From the NCBI RefSeq assembly GCF_947507565.1, contig NC_089176.1:1488001-1552000 (forward strand): DNA of 64,000 bases, in the 5' to 3' direction. Below, piece by piece: positions 12,677-24,838 of the stretch. Position 1 is the first letter of the stretch. Each line of letters opens with the position of its first letter. The notes beneath the pieces were generated by a model that saw only the letters and a program-made list of their open reading frames with translations, was not told the origin of the DNA and did not search any database. The DNA is from Oscarella lobularis. Lineage: Eukaryota; Porifera; Homoscleromorpha; Homosclerophorida; Oscarellidae. Position numbers and translations under genes: made by a program.

Positions 12677-13890
12677 CACTACCTATCGTTATCATTGACC
12701 TTTTCCACCACACATCAATGGTTCAGATTCAGATGCTTTGGAAGAATCTTCTTCGGTCTCTCTTCGCTCAGGCAGCCTTTTATTTAATATTTTCAACTAA
12801 TACAAATTAGCAAACACTAGCACCTATTAGAATTTTCGGGAAGCTTAGATAGAGGACCACAACAACTTCACTTCATCGTCGACATCATACTAAGAATTAC
12901 AGTTCGCCGAATTTATCCTCTGTATAGTCACGTGAGAACGACTGTGGGCGGGGCTCAATTTGCAAACAAACCATAGATGCTCTCATACATCTATGGTTAC
13001 ACATTTCCGTACACGTATTACCCCTCACGCTTCAGATTACGGTCCGATCTTGCCTAAGAGACATCTCACGAGTGGCTCCAGCGTTTGCGGTGGCACGTCT
13101 GTGAAAAGTCGTTGAGCCAATCAACGTCAAAGCAGATCCTTTAGAGTCAGAGAGTCAACGCGAGACAGCAAGTAACTGACGATAACATCTAAGGAGAAGA
13201 AGAAGAAGAGACGCTTACTGTGCACGAACGTACAACCACATCCAATATTAATTATCATTAATTAAGGAAAATTTCCTCCCTAACTATTCGCTTGGCACCG
13301 TTCGCGTTCTTCACCTGCGTGACCATGAATAGAAACCTTTCTAACAAGGGCCGTGAGAAAACCTAAGGAGCAGTCACTCCCACCTAAAATGAAATATAAT
13401 CTCCCCTGTCGTATGTCTTTGAAAGGATACCTCTAAGCCGATTCGCTATCATGACAAGAACGTTCATAAATGACTTTGCTAGTAGACAAAAGTAAGCCTT
13501 ATTAGGTAGAAACACGGGTCTGCAACAAAAGATAAATAATAGTCATATAAAAACGATTGACAAAATTTCTAGTACACCTGTTCTGAGCGCGTAATCGATT
13601 GGCTATGAGATCAGGAAGGGATACGATTCGCTTCACGAGCCTTTCAGTCAGAAGACGTATTCCGTGTTGCTGGGACGTTGGAGGCTGAGCTGTCTGGCAT
13701 TCGTTTCATAGCAAATTGCGCAGTCTTTCTCCGTCTAGCCTTCGTTCGAGGATGTTGAATGCGGTTTCTGTTCGATTTCTGTCGCTGGAACGCGAGCGAT
13801 CTTTTCTTCTTACTGTTTCGTGTCTAGCGATTCGGTGAGGAGAAAGAGGGCGCCTTTTGGAGGACCTTTTGAGGAAGAACTAGTCTATAT
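12677..13890. other. Non-coding, nothing recognised
   Basis: No long ORF with coding character, tRNA-like cloverleaf or clear repeat was seen on either strand in this stretch. Confidence 0.5.
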
Positions 13891-14109
13891 TCAGTTGATC
13901 TTTGTCGGAAAACGATTTCGAGGCGGCAATTTGGAGAGATAGTCGCAAAAATCGACGTAAAAGTCGCTACGAAAGGCTTCGGACATTTCGGCGCTATCGC
14001 TCAACGTGCGAAAAAGCGACGACAATATTCCAGTAGCCTTCGCAGCTCGTTCGCAAGTGTCGACACCATTTTTCGCCTCTTTCAGCGCGAGAAGCACTTC
14101 AGCCGCCAT
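13891..14109 (-). CDS. Small 72-aa hypothetical protein
   Basis: Starts at an ATG in good context (GCCATC on the plus strand), reading MAAEVLLALKEAKNG, and ends at TGA. Helical, with leucine heptad-like spacing in the first half and a Phe/Tyr-rich end (SDFYVDFCDYLSKLPPRN). No signal peptide or membrane segment. I do not recognise the family. It may be a complete micro-protein or the first exon of a longer gene, although no good GT donor is visible before the stop. Composition resembles the coding exons nearby. Confidence 0.4.
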   Translation of the reverse strand: MAAEVLLALKEAKNGVDTCERAAKATGILSSLFRTLSDSAEMSEAFRSDFYVDFCDYLSKLPPRNRFPTKIN

Positions 14110-14150
14110 CTTGTGGCATCCCGGATACGGAATGGGAGACGCAAAGTACA

Positions 14151-14176
14151 ACCAGGGATAGTCTAGTATCCCTGGT
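14151..14176. repeat. Short hairpin upstream of the small ORF
   Basis: Arms ACCAGGGATA and TATCCCTGGT around GTCTAG. It lies about 40 bp 5' of the 72-aa ORF start; function unknown. Confidence 0.6.
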
Positions 14177-14405
14177 ACAACTAGGGCGTATTTTCGAGCA
14201 AGAAGCCATCTGCTTCGTCAGACAGAAGCAAGGCAAGGACGACTAGAAACGAAAGAGGGCGGGAATTTGCGCGATAGAACGCCAACGCTGTCTATTTATT
14301 CCTTAGCTTCCTAATCGGGGGTGTACAAGATCAGTCTTCGCGCGCTTCGGAAAATCGTGGCCGTACATAATTCGGCAAAGTCAATTTCTTTCTATTCGGC
14401 ATCCA

Positions 14406-14834
14406 TCAGTTTGAGAAATCGCGTCGTTCGCCGTGCAAGCACGTGCTGGCGTCGATGACGTCACTATACGGGCATTGATACGGAATCGCCATTGACGGTT
14501 CGAGTCGACATCCGGCCGTTTGATAGAGAATCTCCTTCGCTTTCTCCACTTCGTTATTCTCGCGCTTTCGTCTCTCTTTCGTGCGTCGATTCTGAAACCA
14601 GACCTTGACCTGATGCTCGGACATCGACAATTCCCTGGCCATGTGAACGCGTTCGGAGTAGCTCACGTAGCGGCACTGCTCGAAGCGTCTCGACAACATG
14701 TCGATCTGATAGGCGCTGAATTGCGATCTTGGCTGTCGTCCAGACTTTATCGGCCGAAACCGCGGATGAGCCGTAGCGATAAGCGGTGGTGGTGGAGGAG
14801 GAGGAGGAGGAGGAGGAGAAAGCAACCGCGGCAT
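14406..14834 (-). CDS. Homeobox transcription factor, ANTP/NKL-like
   Basis: Encodes a nuclear DNA-binding protein of about 142 aa if it starts at the ATG at 14,834 (MPRLLSPP); the frame stays open upstream to a GTG at 14,912, so a spliced 5' exon is possible. An 11-proline run encoded by a CCT-rich tract precedes the homeodomain. The homeodomain has helix 1 YQIDMLSRRFEQ, helix 2 ERVHMARELSMSE and recognition helix QVKVWFQNRRTKERRK, with Gln50 and Asn51. QVKVWFQNRRTK recalls Emx/Vax/Not-type and other NK-like factors, but Glu56 and SQFSAYQ are divergent, so the family is not assigned. No intron lies inside the homeodomain, and no hexapeptide or engrailed-homology motif was seen. Confidence 0.85.
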   Translation of the reverse strand: MPRLLSPPPPPPPPPPPLIATAHPRFRPIKSGRQPRSQFSAYQIDMLSRRFEQCRYVSYSERVHMARELSMSEHQVKVWFQNRRTKERRKRENNEVEKAKEILYQTAGCRLEPSMAIPYQCPYSDVIDASTCLHGERRDFSN

Positions 14835-14978
14835 ATCCTCAAGCCCATTAGCACTGAATCCGATTCTTTGCCCTGCAGCACCGATGTCGTCGTCTACAAA
14901 CAATCCCCACACTCACAGCATGCTCGCGGAGTCAACACACGCGACTTTTCCTGTGTGCCGTTTAGTCAATCAACCGCT

Positions 14979-14987
14979 CTATATATG
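14979..14987 (-). promoter_or_regulatory. TATA-like element for the homeobox gene
   Basis: The minus-strand sequence CATATATAG lies about 145 bp upstream of the chosen ATG, which would leave a leader of about 115 nt. Prediction from sequence only. Confidence 0.4.
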
Positions 14988-17900
14988 AGTAAGCCGTGCC
15001 AATGATGACTCTTGTGTACAGCGTGCACGCACTTGGATCGTGACCATATATTGGTCACGTTCGAATGTCCAATCGAATCCGTTTAGTTTCCACGACGCGC
15101 ACGAGTGCGAATGTATGTGACGGTTATGCGCGGAATGCGCACCGCCGCCTGCAACTATACATAGTAATGTCTTTCTCTGCATTTAGAAATCGTGGACTGA
15201 TCGAAGCGGGGAAAGCGGTGCGCGGCGCTCTACTTTATTCATCGTCAGGGACGAAAATCGTTGATTAGATGCAGTGCTCGTGCATCATATGGAGGGCCGG
15301 CCCTAATCTCGCGTTCAAGTCTGAGAAGACATCGACGCGGCCTGTCGTCATTCGGCTCCATTCAGTGGTCGGCATGCAATAGCCGACTCGCTTCTGGGTA
15401 CTGTACATGCTCCGGGAGTTGCTCCGGGGGGCCCCCCAGCCCATGCATGGTACTGTACGTGCGCGCGCGCCGCGTACTTCCTTCTTCGTAAGTCACGGAG
15501 ACCCCGCTTCGTTCGTCCCACGAGAGGGCAAGAGAATTAGGAGCCCAGAGTCCATTATGAACGCGCTTTCTGTGCTCTACACTCGAGTCCCGGCCACGCG
15601 CGGCAGCGTCTCTTAGTTTTACGCAAACGTTTTAGCCGTCAGTGCGCGCGTACAAGACTAGAATGCTACTTTACCTTCCTCCTCCATCGATGCACTCTTC
15701 GCGCCGCTGCAACGGTCACAGTGCTTTGAAGACACGGTTAATCCGAAGACCACTGAGCGTGGCTATATATTGCTATATAAGCGTGCAGTGAGCTCCGCGG
15801 CTTTGGACGATCGCCCGTCGGTAAGACGTGCGAAGGAGAAACAAATGACACTGCAGATAAGGTGTCGGCTCGCCTTATAGGGAATGCAAACGATATCACG
15901 TGATGAATAACAGAATTAGAGAAATAAAGTTGGCGGAGTCATTGTCGTTTCCCCTTTGCTTCACCCAAGTTGAGGTTTCTGTAGAATAGTCATAAGAGAA
16001 CGTGGGAGACCGGTTGACCACAATATGTAGAAAGGCGATGGCGATTTATTTGAGTAGTGCTGCATTCGTTAGGCAGACGTTCTCCTTTGTATCTCCGCTA
16101 TCTCGTGCAAGCCGGATCTCACTCGGGGCAATCAGAGTTGTTGTCCGAGCGAGGCTGAAATTTTTTCTATAGCAGAGAAAGATTGTTCTCAACAGAAGTC
16201 AGACGATATCCTTACCTCGATCTCAGAGTCCAGTCACGGTAACTTGTATTAGTGTTGGTGAGTGCTACACGGCAAACAGATTCAATCAGTGCTTGGCTTC
16301 ACTAAGGGCGTAAGGCAACCTGTAGGCAGAGGATGTCGAAGAGACATCTTTCTTTTGCAGCCATGCATGAATTAATGATGAAAGTTGCTGGAAAAGAGAC
16401 GAGTGCAAGACACGCCTGAGATAAGCACACGTAGGCAAGTTGTTTTGTTTTCCCAATTAATTAGCCAGACTATGAAAGTAGAAGCTTTGGAACGAGATTA
16501 GGTATAAGCAGGCCTTCTTACGCTGACCGAATATCGCATTCACACTAGGGACTTGACGTTGAACAGCCGGTGGGATTGCTTTAGGGAAGCATGCACTTCC
16601 AAGCCCTGCTGTAGTTCCCAAACGTAGTGCCTATAGGACATTTATCCTAGTTATCATAATATACAGTATATAAGTTCAAAACAGGCTAAAAGTGTACTGT
16701 CGTAATCTAAGCGAGTCGCTGGGTGAACAACTCGTCTCATGAAAGTAATACCGTTACCGGTATAGCTTAATTAGATAAGCGTCACTCAGTCGTTGACTGT
16801 CTTTGCCTATGTATCATTATTCAGCATCGTAATTAGTCACCGAGTAAAACTGTCGCTTACAAAATCGTTCGTTACAAACATTGCTGCTAAGTTGAGTAGA
16901 TTTCTGCAAACGTTGCAAATTCACGTGTAGAACAAAAGTCTCCTTTTGAAGCAGTACTCGTTCCCGTCGGGAACTGAATCAGAAAGAAGACAGAACTTAA
17001 TTAAAAGAGCTAGCTTGTAAAACGAAGATAAAAATTCTGTTGTACTACCTTCAAGAAAAAAGATCAATTTCCGCTCTGCTGCCTAACCCAAGACGATTAG
17101 CCGAGCACCGATGTTCCGCAAATCTTGTACGCAAGACCGACGGCCTAAATCAAGTTCACGCTGATTCAAGTCTATTTCTCGTGCATGGGCCCGGTCGCGC
17201 TATAGTCTATTCTCTATTGTATATTATACAGCCGAAGCCCCGCGTGACGCTGAAGTGACTTGTACCGTCGCGCGGCTCTACTTGTACTCGCCTAGCGCAT
17301 ACCTCAGCGCTGTAAATGGGGTCGTCCTCAAAAAGACTTCGTCCGCCCGGGCGGCGAGGCCGCGACCGGCATGGTACGTGACCGTCAAGCGACTTCCTTT
17401 GCTGGGTTGGCCGAGCCTTCTCATTCAAACGCTAAAGCAAGAGCTTTCTTCTGGTTTTTGTTACTAGAAGTTTCTGTTGTCTGGACCTCGAAACTGCCAG
17501 TGGGAATGTTGACGAGTTCTCTGCGGCACTGGCTGCATCGCGTTATGCTCTCACAAATTCAACGCTTCGTTCGGACGAAACAGGCTGCTGGCTTTCGATT
17601 GATTCGGCAAGATTTTTGCGAGAAACAGTCAGTGTCACGTGACACGTGATTTATAAGTAGGCGTGGAATGTGTGCGCGCACTTGAGAAGTACAGTACAAT
17701 ACTAAAGTGATAAATGTTCGAATGACTGTCTAGTAGAAGCACTGCTGTACCGTAAAATTCTGCATACCCTTGTTCTGGATATATAGCTTTTGATTGAGTG
17801 AATGAAAATCAAATACGGTACCGTATGTACTGTATGTAGAAAATCCCTGTAACAAGATAGGCGGATCTGGCTCGAATAAGGAGCATACCAGCAGCTGCTA

Positions 17901-17998
17901 TGATCAGCTTACTACGTATCGTTTACTATCGTCATGGATCAGTTTACAGCAAATACCGTCACGTGACGTTGAAGAGCGCAGTCTCAGTTCGTGGGGCC
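14988..17998. other. 3-kb intergenic region without a supported gene
   Basis: ORFs here are short and lack domain signatures. Visible items: a GC-rich block at 15,420-15,480 with a G6C6 palindrome and an alternating CG run, TATA-like sequences at about 15,762-15,782, and a TACGGTACCGTA palindrome near 17,814. None can be tied to a transcript. Confidence 0.45.
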
Positions 17999-19639
17999 AT
18001 GAAGGTTGGAATTTCCTTCGTGCGAAGCCGAATGGACTCTACTGCGAAGCGACTGGACGCGTACGAAATGGATATTGCAGAGCTCGAAGATCTGAGGTGA
18101 ATAGACTGTCTAGGACACGAGTTTTCCTGTCTGATCGTTTGCTCTGGCTCTAGTAGTTGCGTCGATCAGTTAGAAAGAGTAGACTTATCGAGAAACCGAC
18201 TGAAGAGTCTCGAAGGACTTCGTAAGAGGGCCATATTTCGAGTACGATCACAGAAAAAAGATCTTTTTTAGGCAACTGCGTTAATATCAAATGGCTCAAC
18301 GTTGCTAAAAATCAACTGAGCAGCCTCGATGGTCTACGCTATCTCAAGAATATGACTGGTAATCGCTTTGAAATATTTTAGCTCTGCAGATACCGGTTTT
18401 TCTAGTTTTCAATGCCAGCGGCAACAAAATCTCATCGACTAATCCAATTAAAAAATTGAAAGGTGAGGAAACCACATGCACGTGAATTGTTTCGAGCGTT
18501 GCGTCAGGTTTGAAGGCGCTAATATTGAGTGGAAACGAAATTCGAAATGCCGACGAAGTGAAACGCTTTAAACAACTCAATACATTGGGTATACATGCGT
18601 TTTTTTTATTTATTAATCGCCTTCTCAATTAATGGTGTTCTCTCTTTGCACGCAGTCTTGTCGAATAACGAGCTGACAAAGTTCTTTGCTAGTCGACTCG
18701 TGAATCTTGAAAAGCTCTCCTTATCGCACAACCTATTGCCCTCTATTCCCCTTATACCTGTACGTGTAAACAAAAGAAACGTTCTAGATATAAAATACAT
18801 TGACACCGGATGGTTTAGAAACTGTCTCTTCTCCGAGAATTGAGACTGAATGACAACAGAATCAAAGCGGTTCCTGATCAGATCGTACTGAATGCTCAGC
18901 TTGTCATCGTCGATCTAGGGAACAACAGGATTAAACGATTAGCGTACGTGCTGCTTTTTTTACGCTCGTCGAGTGATTTGCTCTGATTTTTTGGATATCT
19001 TTAGCCATGCGCTGCCTCTTGGCCAATTGCCTCTTCTAAAAAATCTCAACTTGAAAGGAAATCCGATCTGCAGTGAAAGCGGCTATGGCAGTGAAGCTTT
19101 CCAAATAAAGTGCGGGTGAAATATAATATTCTTTTCTAAAATCTGAATAAATGAGTAGAGCTCGCCTGGAGATTTTTGACGGGAGGCGATTACAGCCAAA
19201 AGAGACAGGTACGACTAGAAGAGGGGCTCCGCTTTTTTGTGGATGATATTCCACGCGAAAGACCAAATAATGCATCTATTTTTTCACAGGCGGACCCGAA
19301 GAGGAAGAAAGCCTTACTGAAGTAACAGATTCCGTGGTCAAGGAGGAACCGCCTCCTGTCGAAGCACAGCAGATCAGGTCTCCTTCGCCTGCGAAGAAGC
19401 CCGCCTCCAAGAAGGATAGAGAAGCGTACGTATCGGTTTCCAAGAAACCTCGCATTGAAACATCATCCTCGTCGTCTGAAGACGAACTTGGGGCCCCGGA
19501 GCCTCCTCGAGGAAAAAACGCCCTGCGTTACAAGGATTCGGGAGTAGTTGCAATTCAAAAGGTGAAAGCGAAAAAGAAACGAAAGCGAGCTCCCTTCGAT
19601 CCGAGCGTGCGACACGAGCCGGACTTGGGCACGTGGTAA
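17999..19639 (+). CDS. SDS22-like leucine-rich-repeat protein with basic nuclear tail
   Basis: Intron-rich gene with eight or more exons and phase-consistent junctions. The N-terminus is MDSTAKRLDAYEMD (ATG at 18,032, or 17,999 with an 11-residue extension). It encodes about eight LRRs of the 22-residue SDS22 type, such as LERVDLSRNRLKSLEGL, LKALILSGNEIRNADEV and LREL-RLNDNRIKAVP, and a cap LEIFDGRRLQPKE. A charged tail follows with a Ser/Glu acidic patch (SSSSSEDELG) and a basic cluster KVKAKKKRKRAP, likely a nuclear localisation signal, ending DLGTW. No enzyme domain is present; LRR proteins of this kind act as binding scaffolds, so a nuclear partner-binding role is inference. The exact orthologue was not recognised. 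Confidence 0.85.
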
Positions 19640-20435
19640 AAGATGACACTGAAAGATAAAATGTATTCTTGTTACAACTGGTTTGATGACCGAATAGCAG
19701 TTGTGCAGTGGTTTTGCTTCTACTGCAGTTCAAAGCAGCGCGGCCGTCGACGTTCAGCTTGTGACTCCGTGAGGGCTGAAGTCTCGTGGTTGCATGCAAG
19801 TGGACGCCCGTTTAGTCTTACCTCTGGTCGTGTTATGACCGCCTGCCAACCTCTTTCCTTAATCTTACTAACGGTTACTTCGTGCTGTTGGCTTAGATGG
19901 TAGAATAGTAGAATCGTGGTTATGGGTGTTCTCTTTATATGTAGATGACTACGGAAGATCGAAAAAAGCGACTTTACATCGCGTTGATCAGGTGAGGGTG
20001 GGGGGTCCCATGTCATCCAGGACGACTATCCGCCCAAGCCGCAAGGAGGAGGCATTAGATGAGTCGCTCTTCTGATCTCGCTTGAACTGGAGGCTCAGAA
20101 ACCGTGCATGCTTTACTCGAGTAAGTCGCACGGTACCACGCGCCTAGCGTGAACTTCGCGAGCTATACATGTACCCTGCGAGTGCTAGTGCTGCCAGCGG
20201 AACGTTGTGCATCGTTCTTCGCACTCTCGATCACGCGCTCTTACGTCAATTGCTGTTTTAGGCGATCACGCGAGCCATTAGGAGCGTCCCCTAGCTGGCC
20301 CACATCACCGCGATCTTCTCAACTTTGCGCTTCATTAGTTAATTGTCCGTCACCTTCAAGGTACGCATGCATCAGGATATATCCGCGCTCGAACGCTCGT
20401 ATGAGCTTTCCTCAAGTGCTGTTTGTAGCTGTGCA
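19640..20435 (+). other. Intergenic, probable leader of the GTPase-kinase gene
   Basis: No coding signal. A candidate 5'-leader intron (GTATGAG...TTTGTAG, 20,398-20,428) ends a few bases before the next ATG. Confidence 0.4.
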
Positions 20436-23400
20436 ATGACGGAAGCAACGCCTGTAAAATCGACTCAAAAGGCAGCTACTAAGCTGCCGTCAGTCGAAGA
20501 AGTCGTCGACATGTCGCTGCCGAAAGCGATGCAGTGGTGCTTCCGGCTAGGAATCGATTGCGAAGAGGAAGGCTTAGAAACGGCTTCACACTGCAAGGAA
20601 AGATTACTTCAAATACTGAAGGAGAACGGAGTGAGAGGGAAAAGTCAACCGGTAAGGACGGAAAAAGAAGAGGGGTGGGGCAGAATTAATAATAAGTCGG
20701 CCGTGATTGATCGAGTCACTGGCAGGCTGTACGACCGTCCCGATCTAAGCGAGACGGCTAGTTTTCACAAAGCAAATTGGTGTCTTTTACTTTGAAGTCG
20801 GGTGCGTTACTTCTAAAAGCGGCGGTTTTCACTTTGAAGTACCTAATATTTTGCTGAACGTCCCGCTTTCGTGGCTTTACGAAGTTGGACAGCCTAGGGC
20901 TCGAGTGCATGTACTAATGAACCGATATAAAAACGCCATTTCTAAGGTTCTGAAGTTTGCTGCCCGTTCGATTGAAGTTTTCAAGAAGAAACGCACCGAG
21001 TTCGAAAGTCTTATTGACACAATTCGAAGTTTCGTCAACAGCCAGGACATACTTCCGCTTTTGCGGGATCTTGGCATTCTGGAAACAAGTGCATGGATGA
21101 GCGATGCCGATTTTCAAGCAGCAAAAAAATCGTGCACAAGGGGAAAGCCAATGATATTAGTGGCAGGTAAAGAAACAAATAAGCTTCAAATTATTTATCG
21201 TCGAGCTAGACCACGCATATTTTTCCTTGAAGGGCCCACGTCGTCCGGTAAGAGCACCCTTGTGAATGCTCTCCTTGGCCGGTCCGTGCTTCCAACGTCG
21301 CACAACGCGACGACGTCGACCCTCTGCGAAATCAAGCAGGGTGCAAAGAAGAAAGCCGTTATGCATTTGGAAACTCGCGCCGGCGCGGCTGGTGAGGTCA
21401 AGGTCACGCACACGGAGCAGTTGCTAGACATGGAAAGCGAACGAGAACGAAAAGCCTTTGTTTCCCTCGTTAATCCTGACCGGGGGGAGTTGGCTGGAAC
21501 AACAGCAACTTCGTGCAATCGAGCTGAAGTCTATTGGCCGTCGCAGTTCTTACAGGTGAGGTGATACCACTTCCTTGTCGTTTAAACCGTTGATATAGTT
21601 TCTATCACTTTCAAACAGGAGTTTACTTTGATTGATAGTCCTGGAGTTACAGAAAACGATGACTTGTCACCCGCTTCGCGTCAAATCACAGAGCAGTGCC
21701 AGAAAGATACGGCATGCGGTTTCATGTACGTCATCGACGCAACTCAGTCAGCAGAAGTCGGAGCTCAGGCAATGAAACGTCTTCTTTCTTGTTAGACAAT
21801 CAATAATTAATAGTTTAGGTCGGGGGTCTTTTGGCTGCCATGGCGCGAGGAACAAAGACGTCTCCTCCTGCTGACTCCGCTTTGTTTGTGCTCAACAAAT
21901 GGGATCAGTTCCTTGAGAAGTACGGACGCAAGGAGAGCGAGAGGGCATCAAAGGAGTACCTGGAAAGGCTCTACTTCGAGCTGGGGCGACGCTGGAGAGG
22001 ATTCAAGTCGTACCAGGTTATTAAGATGAATTCTAAACTGGCTGGATTGGCTCAGGAACTTGGCGTTCTGACCAACGACATGAAAAATCTCTGCGAGGGC
22101 ATATCGGACGTTCTGCCGAGAGGAATGAACAATATGATATTGAAAGCACTGAAGTAAGTTTTAATGCGTCACATGATTGTATGTCGTAAATTAATAAAAT
22201 AATTCTATTCTCTTTCTGTCTCTGTGTATAGGAGGCCCATTGATCTACTAGATTATGTCGAGCAATCGATTGAAGCAACTCTGCGCGAATTCAAGCTTCC
22301 CGATGATCAGAGAACGCGCAAACGAGATGAAAATGCCAAGCGTCTCGTCGAATTTCAAGAGTCGCTTGCCAGCGGAAAAATAGCCAAACTGCGTCGTCAG
22401 ATCGACGAACGACTCGATGATCTCACTCACGACGTAGCCGAGCACCTCAAGACAAAAGAAACGATCGCAAAAGCTCTAGATTGGGACACAATGAGCACCG
22501 ACAAGAACACAAAGAATCTCTTCAGCGAGCGCGAAGTAAAGGAACTCGTCGGTCACCGTCTCGCCAAGATGATTTGCCACGACTCGAGAGTCGGCAAAGT
22601 GAGATACGCAATCGGCGAAGAAGTGGGACCCCACGTCGAAGAAGAGCTCCAGCGTCTAGTCTCATTTCGCTCGGAAATATTTACAGCAAAGCCGTCGCTC
22701 TTGCCGAGAAGCGACGACGCGCTGCCAAACGCGTCGGGGTACAGCCCCGCTCAGGTCGTCGGTATGATTGCCGCGCTCGCAATCGCGCCCATCTCAGTGC
22801 CCATCTACGGCATCGTCAAGCTCGTTCAACTCATACGAGATCGCAGTTTTCGCAAGGTCGTCGAGACGGCGTACAAGGCGGCGGTCAACGAAGTTAGCGC
22901 CGGATCGAAGGGTCAGCTGCGCGACAGCGTAAAGAGAGTGATCGTGGCGACGAGCTTGACAGCGCGAATCGTCTACGAAGGCTTTGAGAGCATGGTGAAG
23001 GAAATTGATGATGAGCTGTCGGCGCGGAATCAACGACGGGAGAAAGATTTGCCTAAGTACAGGAAACTCTTGTTGCTGTCTCAGCAAATGATTGGGAAAG
23101 CGTCGACGTTTATGCTGGAGCTTGGCATTGAGGACTACGTCGAAGGCGATATCGTCTGGCCGAATCCGTGCATTCCCGTCGACTCTGGCGTGTTTGGGGA
23201 GGTCTTCAAAGTTGAGTTGGCGAGGAGGAAGGACGTCGCTTTGAAAGTTCTTAAGGATCCAATCAGCGAAGAAAATGCAGAGGAATTCCTTCGCGAACTA
23301 GTTATTAGCAGGTAAGAATTTCGTTTTGTGGTGGCTCGTTTGGCGCGCTGCATGTGGGGACTTTGAAGTTCGCAAGCAGGTGTGTAGGCGTTATCCGCTT

Positions 23401-24398
23401 CGCTTGTGAATTTTGGCAATGAGAGATAGCTCTCCTTTCTCTTTGCTTTGTTTCCGTTGATTCCCACCTCAATCATCTGATTGCTGGCGGAATAGGTAAC
23501 ACTGTATCGCAGTTCTCTTCAGGCGCCCTATTAATTAAAAACGGGGTCAAATACATCCATGAAGTTAAACACTAATTAGACATTTGCCATACCTATGCGT
23601 AGTAGTAGCTTTAGACAATGTCTTCTGATCAAACTCTATTTGTGTAGGAATCTGACAGGAAAGGACAGCTACGTGGTAGAATTCTACGGTCTTGTTCGAG
23701 TTCAGAGGTCGCCTCTGAAACTCGCTCTTGCATTCGAGTGGTGCAGTGGAGGCAATTTGGCCGACGAAATGTTTGGCCCAAGCAGTCAATTTGTTCCCGG
23801 CCGAAAGTCAGGAGGATACCTGCACGCGAGGCGTATACTACTCCAACTCTTTTCTGGTGTGATGTTTCTGCACGGCGAGAATCTGGTGCACAGAGACATC
23901 AAACCTGAAAACATATTGGTAGGACAAGTGAGACGAAAATATTATTTATATGAATTTTTTTTCGTGTAGCTCACAACTGACAAGGAAGTTCGAATCGCCG
24001 ATTTAGGTCTTGCTAAGGATCTCGAAGAGATCACTGGCACCCAGTGTGGCACCGTTTTGTACATGGCGCCCGAAGTGATGGTAAGGAACGCCTATGGAAC
24101 GTCAGCCGACATCTTCAGCGTTGGCATTATTATGTGGGAGCTTTGGCACGGCGAAAGAGCCTACGTCAATTCGGGAGATCCCACTCTCGGTCATCCGGCT
24201 CTGTTTGCCATGAAAGTGTTCGCGGGCAATTTCCGTCCTCCTGGCTTTGTTGCAGCTGAGTATAGCGGTCAAGGTGCCGATCCGAACGACGCTGCCGTTG
24301 ATTGGCGAAGCTTGATGAGGAGATGCTGGGATTCGTCCGCTTCAAGCAGGCCTACCGCGAAAGAGGCTCGCTCCATCGTTGAAAAAATGCCGCATTAA
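20436..24398 (+). CDS. Dynamin-like GTPase fused to a C-terminal protein kinase
   Basis: Seen in order: an N-terminal helical segment; a complete GTPase with G1 [10 protein letters not shown]2 Thr in HNATTST, G3 DSPG and G4 NKWD; long helical regions with a hydrophobic hairpin-like segment ([16 protein letters not shown]), as in membrane-remodelling dynamin-like proteins; then a kinase with G-loop GVFGEVF, VALK lysine, catalytic HRDIKPEN, metal-binding DLG in place of DFG, and APE. Small exons join in phase from 20,851 on; one intron (21,769-21,818) appears to use a GC donor. The junction between exon 1 (ending near 20,649) and the exon before 20,851 is unresolved. The kinase resembles DSTYK-type/RIPK-like kinases; orthology is not certain. 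Likely a cytoplasmic signalling protein whose kinase output is coupled to GTP-dependent assembly (inference). Confidence 0.85.
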
Positions 24399-24838
24399 CC
24401 TCTTTGAAACGGCGCTTCAAATGCTTGTGCGTTTCTTTTGTACCCGCACGTCCTTCTGTTTGCGCTTGTGTCCTACGTCATGATCACATGATTTCGCGAT
24501 TCGCTGGACGCACGGTTGGCAAAAACGGCGCGTTCCGGCATTCGAACCGCCTTCATCCCCGTCTCGATCGTACTAGGACGCTTCGACGAGACGAGGGTAG
24601 ACGTAGAACGGTGTCGGCTCGTTGTCGAGTCGGCTTAGGAAGGGATTTCTCGGAGCGGCTACGTTCCCTGGATAGAAAATGAGATTGCTCCGTGCTCTTG
24701 AGCATCTAAGCGACATAGTTATCGAGAATGATAGAAGAATTAGAGGCCCGAAGTGACACGTAAGTAAAACTGCAGCAGACTTCTAAAGCCACCCCGCCCC
24801 TTCAGCGTCGAGCGTTCGCGCGACTTCCTAAAAAATAG
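24279..24838 (+). repeat. Parent segment of a dispersed duplication
   Basis: The last kinase codons, stop and about 440 bp of downstream DNA recur in the same orientation at 28,104-28,690. The shared downstream part includes CAGCGTCGAGCG and GCGACTTCCT. Confidence 0.85.

Noticed and set aside
15425-15475. G6C6 palindrome and CG run as a regulatory or Z-DNA element
   Set aside because: Short and compositionally simple, with no gene nearby to tie it to.
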